The notes: generated by a model from the sequence alone, not told the origin. A stretch of 64,000 bases of DNA from Sceloporus undulatus (GCF_019175285.1 NC_056527.1:111176389-111240388), one strand, 5' to 3'. Shown: positions 12,711 through 25,810, numbered from the stretch's first letter. Numbers and translations are program-made.

Positions 12711-13596
12711 TGCTGATCTTGTTTTCTAAATTTTATTAGCTCACACTTTCTAATTACAGCTGCCCACAGATCACACATTTTACAACCCGAAATGCAGTCC
12801 TTTTCTGTGTGTGAGACAGTATCTTTTTTTCACTATTTCAAGCCAGTCAAGTTCACTTATGTCCTCTGCACATGATTTTAAGCCTTTCTGAATGGTTTAA
12901 AAAATAATCCTTCAACTTCTCTGTTCTCATATTTATTAAAAGAGTCACTGTGGTTCAGAAAGAAGAGCACTGGGACTGAATTCAGGGGAGATGTGAAGAC
13001 ACTCAAAATTGTCCCAATAAACTCCAGACTTTTTAGAAATGTTAATCTTTTTTCAGATGTAACCTACTATTCAGACTTGTGACAAAGCCATTTTAATTGT
13101 TCCCGCGAGGTCACTAGAAGGAAGATGGAATTAAAATTTCATTCTGAAGAACATACCTGATACCTACCTCTTTTCCCTGTCAACATACCAAATATAGGAT
13201 AATAAAATATGTACAGCCACTGGCACATACCAGACTCAAGGCAGAAGCATTTACTTCACATTTATTGGAAAATAGTGATGTTAGCCATTTTACATTTCTT
13301 TACCAAGGCAACTATAGTTCCAATGGAAGCAAGTAAAATGGAGAGACTGGGCACCTTCACTGGTTAAGTTCACCAGGCCTTGTCACTGTAAACACAACAC
13401 AGTGGCCACCACTGTGAGCGAGTATTAACCACAGCTCCATTAAGAGTCAGCTTGTCAGTTTAAGTTAAATATCACAAATCGTTCCTCAACTGCGGTCTTG
13501 AAGGAATTGAATTTCATCTTTAAGGCACTTGAAATGTTTTTTAAATAGGTGTCAATGTTCATTTGACACACTTGCAGTAGCTGTTCATTTTGCGTT
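12711..13596. other. Convergent TEP1/PARP2 3' ends: short intergenic stretch and PARP2 3' UTR
   Basis: The two genes face each other. AATAAA for PARP2 reads on the minus strand at 13261-13266, so the PARP2 3' UTR is about 13240-13596. Only about 530 bases (12711-13240) lie between the two transcript ends. I see no ORF, RNA gene or clear repeat in them. Confidence 0.6.
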
Positions 13597-16500
13597 TCAC
13601 CAGAGCTGGGTAAAGTTGAAGTGCACCTTGAGGAGATACTTCATACGCACCTGTCGTGGATCATAGACAATGAACTCATTATAGTTCAGAGTGTAGCCAT
13701 GAGGGTTCAATACTCCAGTTTCTATAGCAGGTCCTAAGGGCACCACAGCACCATGCCTATCACCCAAAAAACACAAGAAGGACAACTGGGATGAGTCACA
13801 CACAGCCATTGTTTTCCCTGTCTTAGACCCTTCAGGGGGTTGCCAACTAAGCACACCTCTATCAGCAGCGGATTGGGGCCTCAGAGGCTGCCGTTGTGGC
13901 AGCTGAGGCCCCGATCCGGTGGGGAAAGGGCCGGATACAGGCCGCCCCAAACGGGCCATCTGTAAAGCGCCTAGGATAGAGAGACCATAAGTCTGAGTGG
14001 ACTTGAGGTCAGGTAACAATGTGAGGTTTTGAAGTCAAATGTATTTTTGGCACAGAGACACATGGCCTTTCTTCTCTTAAGTGGGTATGGTACATATCTA
14101 TGGAGCAATGATTACACTTTAAATACATAAAGGGAAGCCATTCGATTCACAGCTGCACAGCTCCAGACACATTCCACACAATATGCAAGGAAAGGAGCAT
14201 TCTGCCTTAATGTGTCTGACTTACCATAACTGATGATGCTCTTGATAGGTTGGGATGGGCATTTAAAATACCTTTTGAGTGTTTGTTTCACCTCTGGCCT
14301 TGATTTTGAGATTATTACTTACTGCCTCCTCTCCCAATCTAGCTATGGCCCTTATCACAAAAGCAAAATTTGAAGTTATCCCAGGGGCAATCATCGGGTT
14401 TCAATCAGGAGCCATCTTAAACATAATTGGGGGGTCATTCCAGGGTTAGGTAAATCCTCTTTTCCCTCTAAATTTACCTAACCCTGGAATGACCCCTAAT
14501 TGTGTTTAGGATGGCTCCTGATTGCATTTGGCGTCGTGTGATAAACTTGAAACCCCATGACTGCCTCTGCATTGCCTTCACACTGACCCTGGGATAACTT
14601 CAGATTCTGCTTGTGTGTTAAGAGCCAATAATGCCTTAAGCGCAAAAAACTTGGTAATTTCAATCAGGTCAGCTTCGCTCATATCTCCCCAAACCAAAAC
14701 TTACAGTGTGATGCTGCTGTCTGGAGACGGGGCTAGCTTTCCAAGGCCTTTGGTACTATGTTTTCCAGCCAATAATTTCTCTGCTTCAGGATTTGCCTCT
14801 AGCAGTTCATTGCACTCACCCAAAGCCACCTGCAAGAAAGCAAAAATCTAAGTACCAATTCAGGGGTTATGTATTTCATTCAGTGTTCAAAACAGTGCAG
14901 GAGAACACATGATGGGCATTGTTCAGGAGTGTTGTAATTTTGTATCCCTGCATGGCAGGAGACCAGCTGGCCCTTGCAGCCCCTTATGAATAGTCCCTTA
15001 ACATGTAATTCAATTTAAAGTGCAAATGGTAGGGGGGACCTCTTAATCCAACAACATCAGGTTCTACTTGATTTAGCCTATGCATCCACACACAGACAGT
15101 GCCTCCTTGGCCCTTGTCAGTGTATGCCACAAGAAATGTGATAATCTATAAAGATCCCACAGAGCTCTGTTAATTCAACTCCCAAAGGGACATAGGTCTC
15201 ACCTCTGAAAGCAACAGCAGGCCAATGTCTTTTTCACGGGTTGCAAAGCAGTAATTGGCACTCTTAGAGGACATGTCTGCGAAATAGATCCCTTTTCCAA
15301 ACTTGGCGATGGAGAGGAAGAAGAAAATATATATATTAGAGGACAGTGCAGCTTGAATATATGTAGAAGTGAGTATATGTAGAACTGTCCATGCCCCTAC
15401 TCATAGGTAAAGGTAAATTATTATTTTATCATTACTAGAGAGAAGACAGGTAAATTATCATTATTATCATAATTATTTTGCACTCTATATCCATAGAGCT
15501 CAGGGTTTCATACAATAAAATCAATTCTAAACTATTCAAACAGCAAAAACAATATAAACAGACTAAAAGTATATTACACATCTTGACAAACTGAAACACA
15601 ATTTAAAATCATGCACATATTCAGACAGATGGAATCAATTAAACCCCAAAAGATTTAGTAAAAAGTAATGATTTCGCTTGGTGCTAGAATGACACCAGCA
15701 TTGGTGCCAATCAGGTCTTCAAAGGGAAGGAATTCTACAAGTGAGATGCCAAAGCAAAGAAGGCCCTCTTCCCACCTCCTCTGCCAGCCTTGTGTCCACA
15801 CTGGTGGGACACAGAGAAGGGCCACTACAGAAGACTTCTAATCAGACTCACCATGTAGCCAGTGACAGGTGCTTCTGGCGGTGCCACACGCAATCCCTGG
15901 CTCAGAATCCCTGCCCAGTTGCCCAAGCGAGATCCATGCCAAAGCAGCATCCTGCAAATGAAAGAAATCAGATAAAAGCATCAGTTTAGAGTACAACTCT
16001 GGCTCTGGTTTCTCTCTGAGTTCTGTTCAACTTAGCTCCACTCTTTCCACTCACCGGTTGGGTAGGTCAGAACGGAAGGCAGAGTTAGAACAGGCACTCT
16101 CCTTCTTTAGCACAAAAACTTCCATCAGAGTCATTGTGTAATCTTTGTGGGTAGGGGCATGGGTGGAGGACAGGTAGCGCTCTAGTACCTGTGCCAGAGA
16201 AATGGAAAGAAAGAAAAGGAGCTCTCTTAAAACTTAAGTCAGAAGTCAGCTAGAGGAGGAGAGAGTTTGGCCCCAGAATCCGTCCAACATGGCCACTTTT
16301 AAGCAACCATGGGAGTGGTAATCCAAAATATCTGGCGAATTGAAGGTTTCCCTCATCCCAGGCTAAGCACTCTCATTCCCTCCCATAGCTCCATCCCCAG
16401 TGTTCACCTGGAAATCAGGACTATCCCTCTCCAAGGGCTGCAGTTCACAATTCAATCCACGGTAGCTCCGGTCCAGTGGGTGTTCTTGATCCAGCTGCTC

Positions 16501-19500
16501 TGACCGCAATGCTTTGATACCGATCCGGATCTCGCTGAGGGCCTTGAAGAGCAGAAGGAAACCAAAAGGGAGCACCAGGCACAAACACACAGATTTGCTC
16601 CTCAAACAAACCAATTTTTATGTCCTATTTGCCCAATTTGACTCTACCACCTACCCCCACCTATCCATCCACCCTCTATCTGTCCTCCAACTAGGGTGAA
16701 CATGATAAACAGTCAGAACTGGGGAAAGTTATGCGGATGATTACAATCCCACACTCAACCAGCCTGGACAGTCAATGACTATGCTGACTGGAAAACTGGC
16801 AGCTTTAAACTATTGCTCCTAAGGCCATGCATTTCCAATTTAATACAACAGAAATCACAATCCCACAAATCTTGGAATAAGAGCTTAGAAGGCTTGAGAC
16901 CTTCAGATTTAAAAAATACTGCGAATTCCTAACCAGCAATGTCATTTTCCAGTTGGAGCCTAGCAACAGCACTAGTATATTGGTTTCCCATTTGATGATG
17001 AAGCCATTTCTTATCTTGATTTTGGAACCTCTGCTATCCAAATATTCAGGTCGTCCAATTTTCTGGTTCTGGCTGTGCTGTTTCATTTCAGTATCCTTAC
17101 CTCCAGCAACTGTAGTTTCTCTTTTAGTTCATCTTCTGTGTGTATCAGTGGAGGAGTTTTCAGTCTGTAAAGGAAGGAGGTGGTGAAAAGGGGGACTAAG
17201 GAAAGATCACAGGACTAAATGGACATGGGCACACTTTCCCTTTCATTTAAGACAGGGGTGAGCAAAATGCCCTCTAGAGAGGGGAGCATTTTCAAAACAT
17301 TTTGGAACCCCCTTCCTCCATTTTAGATGCAGAAAAGCTTTATTTTTTTAGAAACTAGATGTACAGTTTTGAAAAAAAGGCCTCTCTTGTGGCTAAAATG
17401 GCTTGGGGAAGTACAAATGTTGCAAAATGCCCTCCATAGCTCCTAAAGGGCATTGGGGAGCAAAAAGAATTTGAGGGGTTTTTTTTGGGGGGGGAATAGG
17501 GAATATCCCACCAAAATCTCTTGGGGGCTACTCTCCCTAGACTCCCAAAGTTGCCTACCCTGATTCAACATCTCATTCGGAGCCGTTTTCTGAGTGTCCC
17601 AACTTCTGGAGGTCAGAATCTGGGGACTGGAAACAGGTCCTTTTTGGGTGATAGCACCTACCAGTTTATGTAACTCTACCCCTAAGCATGAAAGCCTTGC
17701 ACCAGCTTTGTTGTTATTTAGGTATCAGGCAAAGTAGCTGAGACTTTGTTGTGACCTCCTATCTGCCATTTCTATACCTGCATCTTTTTTAAAAAAAATA
17801 ATCTCCTGGTGTTATTATTTTTATTTTGTGCTTAATTTTATTTTTATATTAATCACTTAACACCCACCTACTTCTCAGAGAACTACAGATAGCAAACAAA
17901 TTCAGCAATATTAGAAAAAACCCTCAAGCTCCAAATGTATACATCATGTCAGCAGTTAAAGAAAGAAAGATACACCCAGTAGCTACTAAAACTCATATTA
18001 CTGTAAATCACTTCGCAAGAGACATCAGGACAGACACTTTGGAAATAATATAATATATTGTGTAACGGAGAGGGGGGACAGCCACTTCTTCCAACAAAAT
18101 ATGGACTAATCAATGTTGCATCCATCTTGGTTGGGTAAAGATAGGCAAAGTGTCTTTTATAATAACTGATTTCGGAAGTAAGTTGGATGACCAAGATTCT
18201 ACATCATGATATACATTTTACGACTTTACAAATCCATAGCTAAGTTGCAGAAATACAACAATAACGTTACTGAATTGCACAGATGTGCATCTGTTCTAAT
18301 GCACAATGAGCATTCTGTTGCACTCTGGCACTCCTTGGACAGTGTCTGGATGCGAATTAGGAGTGCCCTGATGTGCACCAGTGTCAATTACACATTGGGG
18401 TTATGGCACATCAGTCATTCCACTGGCTACCAGTTTGGTAGCACTAACCCAAAATCATGGGGAATCCGGGTGTAGAATTCATTGCAAGCCTCCAGCAAAG
18501 TCCGGCCAGTCTGCTTCCGTTTGAGGCATGCCTCCACCTTCTGCAGGGACTGGTACCCTGCCCGGATCTGTTCAGCTGTTAGCTTTCCTGGAGTAGAGAT
18601 GGGAGAGAGGTACTGGGTTGAAGGCAGCAGGGTGGATGGGTTTATAATCTCACAAGAGGGATAATTTGTGAAATTTGTACCTAGACACTCTCCTGAACTA
18701 TATGCTTACTTGGAAGAGCACAAAGCCCAGTTTCTGGTTACCGAGACAAGGAGCAGTGATCTAAGCAGAAGCCTTTGGCCTGATCCCAAATTGACATTTA
18801 TATATCTAGCTGTGCTCAAGAATCCCAGCACCTCCATCCAATATATACAGCCAGCCACAGTGATGTTAACCCTTTCATTCAGAAACGAAATTAAATCTGA
18901 AATCCAAAACATTTCTGGTCCTAATCATTATGGATAAGGGAGACTTAACTTGCACGTTGCAAGCCATCCTGAGCCTCATTATTAAGAAAATAACACCACA
19001 GCCACCACCACTAAGGGTGGCGGGATATGCCATAGGTTGGAATTGACTTGACAGCATATAGAAGCAAGAAGTTAGGGCCCTTTTTACCTAAAGGAGCCTT
19101 CCTGGTGTCGTATTTCATCTCCATCACCATCTCCTCCATGGTACGGATGTTACATATCAGCTGCACCAAGGCTTGCACCCGTGGCTCCAGCAGTGACACT
19201 GGCTTGGGACACGAGCTGGTTTTCTGTGGAGCAGCTTCATCTCCACCCTAGCAGGCATATAAAACAAGAAATTATGAGGTAAAACGTCCCTTTGACCAGT
19301 AAGGTTCCCCCACCACCACTTCCCACCCCGATGTCTCACTGCATCATTGGCCTCGTAGTCCAGGTGAAGGAGATCGTATTTCCCTGAAACCTTCTGGAAG
19401 TTGCAACGCTTGGCCCACTCATTCTTAGTTTTGTCCAGGAATCTAAGTGAAAAGGATGGAAGAAATCAGGAAATGGAGACACTGGATGGGTTGAGGAAAT

Positions 19501-22500
19501 TTTTCTAAAACTTTTGGGTTGACTCACTTTTTGGTGAAGATGTCTTTGGCTTTCGCTAGGTCCCCAGCACAACTCACAAGTGAGTGTTGACCTGGCTTAC
19601 CAACTAGGAGAACAGGAAAGAAAGAGAAAAGAAAGAAAATTGACAAATGAACAATTAAATGGGCAAAAGTTCACAACAGCCATAGCAATGTGGGATGATA
19701 TGGGAAAGGACTCATGTTTCAAATCTAATGAGAGAACCCAGAAACTCTGTTTGGAAGGAATAAGATTTAGACCCAAAGAATATAAGACCTGCACTGTCAT
19801 ATCAGGCCAGTTCAATATTCTGTCTTTGAAAATGGCCAGCCATCGATGTGAAAATTTCAAGCAAGGCATGAAAGCAATGGGCGTGTGGGTGTCTTCAAGT
19901 TACCTGATGACTTATGGTGATCCTATCAATTTCATAGATTTTTTTAGTCAAGGAATACTCAGGTTTTGCCAGTTCCTTCCTCTAAAATATAGCCGACAGC
20001 ACCTGATATTCACTGGTAGTGTCCCATCCAAGCACTAACCAGAGCTTACCCTCCTTAGCTTCCCAGATTAGATGGAATCCGGTGTTTTTCGGGGATAACT
20101 CATGTTGTTCCCATAATTTGTTAACAAAGCTGCATCTACACTGCAGATTTAATGCAGTTTGACACTGTTTTAACAGCCATGGATCAGTGCTATGAAATTC
20201 TGAGCTTTTTAGTTTTGTGAGATATTGAGCCTTCTCTGTCAAGGAGCTATAAATCCCAAGATTCCACAGTATAGAGCCATGACAGTTAACATGGTGTCAA
20301 AGTGCATTAATTCTGCAATGTAGATGCAGTCCCAGAAATGATAACCCTAAACTTCAAAATGATACTCACATTAAGTCCTTGGTAGAAATCTCCACTAAGA
20401 TTTCATCTGTTTCTTTTCCTCCTAAAAATTACCTCTCCTCATGGCCACCATAGCAACATCTGAAAATGAACACCACTATTCTGAGTCAGAGGACATGACT
20501 CCAAGGACAGCTCAGGCCTTGCTCTTTCTTTTTGAAAAGAAAAACAAAATGTGCTCCCATTCCCTTGCCTGTAAACTCTCTATTCTTATCCCTCAGAAAC
20601 CAAGTTCTCTGCTCTGGCTCACCTCGTCCCCAGCGCATCCAAACGCTGTAGTTCCGTGCTCCGTCATCCTCCAACAGCTGGATGAGGTAGTATTTGTTGT
20701 TGTTGAACTGGACATTCGTCTGGGAGAAGCCAAGGAGATAAGAAGCAGGAGTCAGAAATGTTTCCATCTCTGGCTGCTGCCACAAAAATGAAACAATGCA
20801 ATCTGACACTGCTTTAAATGTCATGCCTCCAACCTATGGAATCCTGGAATTTTACTTTATTGTGGCACCAGAGCTCTCTAACAGTTGGTACCACAACAAA
20901 CTATAAATCCCAGAATTCCATAGTCTTGAGCCATTGCAGTTAAAAGTGGTATCAAACTGCATTAATTCTGCAGTGGAGACGCAAGCTCTGCTATTTCAAA
21001 GCAAGCACATTCTGATATCTTCCTCTCAAGAAGCTAAATAAAGGCTCTGAGGAACCAACTCTAACCCCTTTAACAGAATCCTCCCATGAGAGTTAATGCA
21101 TGCAGATCTACTACACTCCAATATAACCATCCCAGAGGCCCCAGGGTTGGAGAAAAGTAGGTACAGCTTGCTCACCTGATTTAACATCACATCGTAAACG
21201 TCATGCCCTTCACAATAAACATGAGCCTTTTCCAGGTAGGGAGTATGGATGAAAACAAACAGAGAAAGATGAAGAGCAAATGGGTTGTTTCCTGAGCAAA
21301 GGTACAGTATGAGAAAATGGAACTAACAAAGCTGCTTCCCTGAAGAGGCCAACTTTGGCCTAGGGCAGTGGTTATCAAACAGTGGGGTGGGACCCCTGAG
21401 AGAGAGTTGCTCAAGGGGGGTGCAAGACCTTGAGGATCTGATCCCTCCCCCTCTTCCCAAGCTTTATGAGTAAAATTTTCACATGCATTGAGTCAAATAC
21501 TGACTTGACTTCAATAAAACTGTTTTCATTTGAACAATGTTATTTCCTTACAAAATGTTAAAATACGACTATACATGAATATGCGAATGAAAATACGCAC
21601 ATTACGTAAGGAAAATATTTTTATTCTTATACCAACAAACAAAAACAAACAGGTTCATTTATATACCGCTTCATACTGAACCAACAGTGTCTAAGCAGTT
21701 TACAACTGTAAGCTATACTACATTTGAGTGAGGGAGCAACATCCGCACGTAGATGTAAAGGGGGCCCCCAAGGGTAAAAAGTATGAGTACCACTGGCCCT
21801 GGGTCTCTCAGCTATTGATCCCTAGCACCAACTGCTTCGGTAATGAGGTATGGGTTTCCGCTTGTGGGTTTCATTTTGTGTCTTGCTAGGTAGTGCTGCT
21901 AGACTAAATACTGATGTGGACTGTCTGACTGTTCTGATTCCAAAATGTCGATTCTTACATTCTTGGTGTGTTTTTGCATTAATGCTTGCATGGAGTGGAC
22001 AACTGCACTAGCCCCTCAGAATATCTTGGAGGGACACATTCCCCTACTGCTACTCCTCCTGCCAAAGAAAGTCACAAAAATTGCCCCCAATACCTTCTAG
22101 GGTGGCATGGGGAGTTTCACTATGGTTTTCAGCCACTCTCCTGGCCAATTTAGGCCCACAAGAGGCTACTTTAAGAACAGAAAGCGAGTAGAAGTCATTT
22201 CCTGCTTGTATGTATGTATGTGTGTGTATGTAGGCATGTATATGCCTTTCACAATCTTAAAATGGTCTAGGGGCCCCAAAATTGTGGCAAAAAAGGTTTT
22301 TTACATTTGCCAAATGCTGTGTTAGGAGGTGCCTTACCTTCCCCAGCTTGGCTGTGCATTCTGGATCCACAGGGGCTTTTCCCTTCACTATCAGTGTCTT
22401 CACAGTTTCTAAGGGAGAAATAAGGAGGGAAGCACATAGCTTCCCCATCATACTTGACAAACATGGAACTTAGCATGAAAATACATTTAGTCAGCACCTG

Positions 22501-25297
22501 AAGAATCGCTGCCTTTCTAAAACCAACCAGGTTTCGAATTCTATCAGTCAAATTTACACGCTTGAAAATACACAGGACAGCTGTATACATTCAGGGAGTA
22601 ACGACTGCATGAGAAGTACTGTTTTGTATTTTCTGTTTCTAGTATAAACTAGTGCTTCTCAAGCTATCTGATGTAGCAGACTGGTAATTGTTTTCCCCAA
22701 AATATGACAGCATCCAGTACCATATTTGTGCCTCATGACTATCCTATTCACATTGCTCCTTGGAAACATACTGCAGATTGGCACATGATGGCTCACAGAC
22801 CAGTATTAGTCCATGGACCATTACCCTGAGGAGCACTAGTATAAACCACCATCAACAATTTGCCTACATCCCAAGGCCAGTCTGGCAAGGACTGGATTCA
22901 TGGAACAATGCAATAAGAGCCATTTCCTTGGTCATTACCTCTGCTATCCCCCTCGCCTTGAGATGGTGGAGCATTCACTTTGCTCCGAGCCTTCTTAGCA
23001 GGAATAGGGCTTGCAGCATTCAAGGCACTGCTGTTCTGCTGGGAAGCTTCTTCCTCAACCTCTGCAGCATCTGAAGACAAAGTGAAAAACCAATTTGTAA
23101 GCCTCGCTGTGGTTCTGTTTTGAGCAAAGAGCAGGGTGTAAGAGCTGTGAATAAATTCACAAATAAATGAAATCCTCATCATCACCATTATTATTACTCA
23201 CACAATTATACCTCAGTAAATGGAGTAGATCTGTTCCTGTGGCAGACAGAGCATGGAAAGAACAGGGAAAGTTTCCTTCACCAGGAAAGGAGCAAGTCAA
23301 CGTGTCTGGCAAACTTTTTACTCAAAGCTAACAATATGCATATGTGAAAGGAAACAACCAGGTCAGGTAAACATTATGTAAGTAAATAAGGGCACCACAA
23401 ACTCTTCAAAAATGCACCCAGACATGACTTTTGTTTCACCACCCTTCACTTTTATTATGGTTTCTATTTTATTATGATTTCTATCACTCTTCTTGATTTA
23501 TACTTAATGTTATGGGGGTAGCTGGTGAGACAAGCTCATTGCCTCTTCCAGTTTTTCTGTTTTGCTGTTCATGTATGCTTGGTAAGGGATCTGCTGCAAC
23601 CCAACACTGGAAGCTCTCCTTCACAATCCTTTCAATGCTGATGTGGCTAAAAATATCCAGTTATACAAAGGAGAAGGAAGAAAAGGTAGAGGAGCTGGAC
23701 TTTGTGAAAAGTAGCTTCATTGTCAGAGGTTTCATTAACTGAAGTACACCAGTATTACTACTGTTACAACTACTACACAATGTAAATCCTGGCCTTTCCT
23801 ACCTGACTCCCTACGTTCCATTTGACGCTCAAACGCAGTTCGGGTGTTTATCTGCATCATGCGGGTCGTGTCAAGCTTGTAATGTGTTCTGCCAACTGTC
23901 ACTTCCACTGTGGGTTCCCTGTGACCATTTCTGGCGGCCTGCAAAGCCAGGCAGGTGTCTGCAGGATATGCAAACCAGCTGCCTTCTTGGTCTCCTTGCC
24001 ATTGCCAGACAAAGTCTGCAGAAGAGAGGAATGAGATGAGGCTCTCTTTTCACAAAAGAATAATCCAAGATCTCAGGGAATCCTGGTTTATCATGAATGA
24101 ACTGAGTGATGATGCCAGAATTGTAAACCAGGGTTAATCCTAGTTTGTTGGGCCTGGTTGTGATGATGCTCTAAACAAATGTTTCCTTGTGCTAGTGGAA
24201 AAAGTCAGTGTGGGAACAAATCCAATATAGCCATAGGGTCACTCATGACAAGCTCCAAATTTCCTAGAATCTTGGCTTATCATTTAGTACAAGCACTGGC
24301 TGGAATTTACAACTGCAGTTACAAACGCATAATGCAAAGTCACACATCTGTAAGTGACTGATATCCACGATCCCTACATATTCAACAATGTAAGGAATAT
24401 GCAGGGATCGTAAAAGTCCCCCAATCCTGACTTACTGGACAGCAACCACTGCAACAGGAGACTGTTCTCTTGAAGACTGGGATGCAGCAAACTGATGTTT
24501 CACTGTGAGCAGCCATTGTGAGCAAGTGATTTCTGGTGTGACAGTCAGAAGCATAATCCCTGTTGCAATTTCTCCTTGCAGTGGAGATCTCTTGTGGAGA
24601 TAGGGTCGGAAATATCAATCTCCCGCATCTCAAATGACAGAAGAACAGACCCCTGTTGCTCACAGTGGGCTGCTGCCCACTAAGTCAGGCCTGGGAGGTG
24701 TCAGGCCAGGAGACACTACTTAGCTACACAGCTAAGGTACTTACATATTTAAACAATGCATATAGCATTAAAGCTATAGTCTCTGTCACATACACAGTCT
24801 AACTGAAGCACAGAATTACAGCAAAAATAAAATGAGAGGATAATCTCATGTGTTCCCCTGAGGTTGCTCCTCTGTCTGTATGGTGGGAGACATATATAAT
24901 AGTGTGCCTTTAAATAATAAAACCAAAATAACAGCACACAGGAATCCTGATCCCGGACAGCTGCAGCCACACGGGTTTCCTCTCTGGTCTGTTTATCCCG
25001 CCGCACCATCTTGCGCAAATCGACACAGAACTCTCCAATGTCTGCGGACAGCTTCCCAGCCCTGCAGGAAAGACAGACGACCACATGAGAGCCCTGACCA
25101 AGCCGCACTTGCCACGTCAACAAGAGGAGACTCCCAACAACTCACCTGGCCGCCTGGCTCAGAGCCTCGCTCTCCCCAGGTGGAAACTGCTGCCATGTGT
25201 TGCCTCCAGTCTCCCATTCCCAGCGCAGCTCCAGTTCAGCCCCTGAGGCGCTGGGCTCTCCATTCTGGGCCTCGGGGGCTTTTCGTTTCCGTCCCAT
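13597..25297 (-). CDS. PARP2: PARP2, poly(ADP-ribose) polymerase 2 with two N-terminal WWE domains
   Basis: PARP2 senses DNA strand breaks in the nucleus and builds poly(ADP-ribose) from NAD+. Coding exons in transcript order: 25297-25146, 25061-24940 (or -24973), 24015-23803, 23070-22939, 22408-22338, 21226-21176, 20719-20623, 19603-19528, 19442-19340, 19247-19088, 18587-18449, 17164-17101, 16542-16408, 16188-16055, 15951-15852, 15301-15203, 14829-14705, 13756-13597. They give 710 (or 699) residues; human PARP2 is about 580. Domains: WWE 1 (residues ~24-90), WWE 2 (~92-160), basic linker with PAKKAR, WGR domain ([16 protein letters not shown]), helical regulatory domain ([14 protein letters not shown]-like segment) and the catalytic domain. 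The H-Y-E triad is present: His in LLWHGSR, Tyr in GKGIYFAD, Glu in LNYNEFIVY. The ATG at 25297 is chosen because an in-frame TGA lies 16 codons upstream. The second coding exon has two phase-compatible donors. The WWE pair is not in the human protein as I remember it. Confidence 0.95.
14345..14625. repeat. Long inverted-repeat element in PARP2 intron
   Basis: Inner arms (gtcattccagggttaggtaa / ttacctaaccctggaatgac) and outer arms (gaagttatcccaggg / ccctgggataacttc) form one long hairpin with a loop of about 20 bases near 14460. Confidence 0.8.
17254..17564. repeat. hAT-like non-autonomous DNA transposon
   Basis: Terminal inverted repeats caggggtgagcaa and ttgcctaccctg. PARP2 intron. Confidence 0.6.
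20129..20331. repeat. Palindromic MITE-like element (family 1)
   Basis: Near-perfect ends gctgcatctacactgcagat and ctgcaatgtagatgcagt. A second copy follows at 20790-20985. Confidence 0.8.
20790..20985. repeat. Palindromic MITE-like element (family 1)
   Basis: Arms caatctgacactgctttaaa and gtatcaaactgcattaattc; lies directly before the WGR exon of PARP2. Confidence 0.7.
21365..21800. repeat. hAT-like DNA transposon with internal insert
   Basis: Ends cagtggttatcaaacagtgg and agtatgagtaccactgg are inverted. A LINE-like tail (21640-21720) interrupts it. Confidence 0.6.
22205..22245. repeat. TGTA-rich microsatellite
   Basis: Imperfect (tgta)n/(tgtg)n run in a PARP2 intron. Confidence 0.7.
23803..24015 (-). 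other. PARP2: PARP2 exon coding WWE domain 2 (phase 1-1 cassette)
   Basis: One 213-base exon codes a complete second WWE domain: [16 protein letters not shown], then [13 protein letters not shown], then [16 protein letters not shown]. It begins and ends in phase 1, so it could be skipped without shifting frame. The next exon (23070-22939, also phase 1-1) codes the acidic then lysine-rich linker that resembles the start of human PARP2. Confidence 0.88.
24940..25297 (-). other. PARP2: PARP2 exons coding WWE domain 1
   Basis: Two exons (25297-25146 and 25061-24940 or -24973) code a WWE fold. They carry the [15 protein letters not shown] opening, LSQAARAGKLS in the middle and [18 protein letters not shown] at the end, matching the family pattern W-x-W...W...A...G...DL-x-x-M. 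WWE domains of other proteins bind iso-ADP-ribose, the internal unit of poly(ADP-ribose). The 3' border is uncertain: donors after 24973 (CCC|GTGTGG) and after 24940 (CCT|GTGTGC) both end in phase 1 and fit the next exon, so both may be used. Confidence 0.85.
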
Positions 25298-25589
25298 CCT
25301 GGAGGTGGAGACTACGTGCACACAAAATGTTGAAAAGTCATTTCACGATACCCCAAACAGCCACAACAACCCCACCACCACCAAGTTAAGACCAGTTGTT
25401 TCTCTATGCTCTCAATTGCCTCCTCCTTCCATATATAATATATATTATTTTATTTATTTCAAGGATTTATATCCTGCTTTTCTCCCACAATGGGATTCAA
25501 AGTGGGTTCTTTCTTCCTGACCAATAAACGACAACAGCAGGGGATCCTCCTAGGACTTAACAGCTGCTGGACAGTGGGAGGATTTACAA

Positions 25590-25810
25590 CAGCACACAGT
25601 GGTTTAATGCTGAACTATGACTCTAGGGACCAGGGTTCGATTCCCGGCTTGGCCATGTAACCCACAGGGTGACCTTGGGCAAGTCACATGCACTCAGCCC
25701 AGGGGAAAGCAATGGCAAACTTCCTCCAAACAAATCTTGCCAAAAAACCCCATGATAGCTTTGGTTTAGGGTCACCACAAGTCAGAAATTACTCAAATGC
25801 ACACAACAAA
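25590..25810 (+). repeat. tRNA-derived SINE
   Basis: Good B box (ggttcgattcc), core tgaccttgggcaagtcac and tail cacaacaaaaa. PARP2 intron 1. Confidence 0.8.

Noticed and set aside
24880-25389. 169-codon plus-strand frame over the PARP2 WWE exons
   Set aside because: It is antisense to well supported PARP2 exons and shows no domain.
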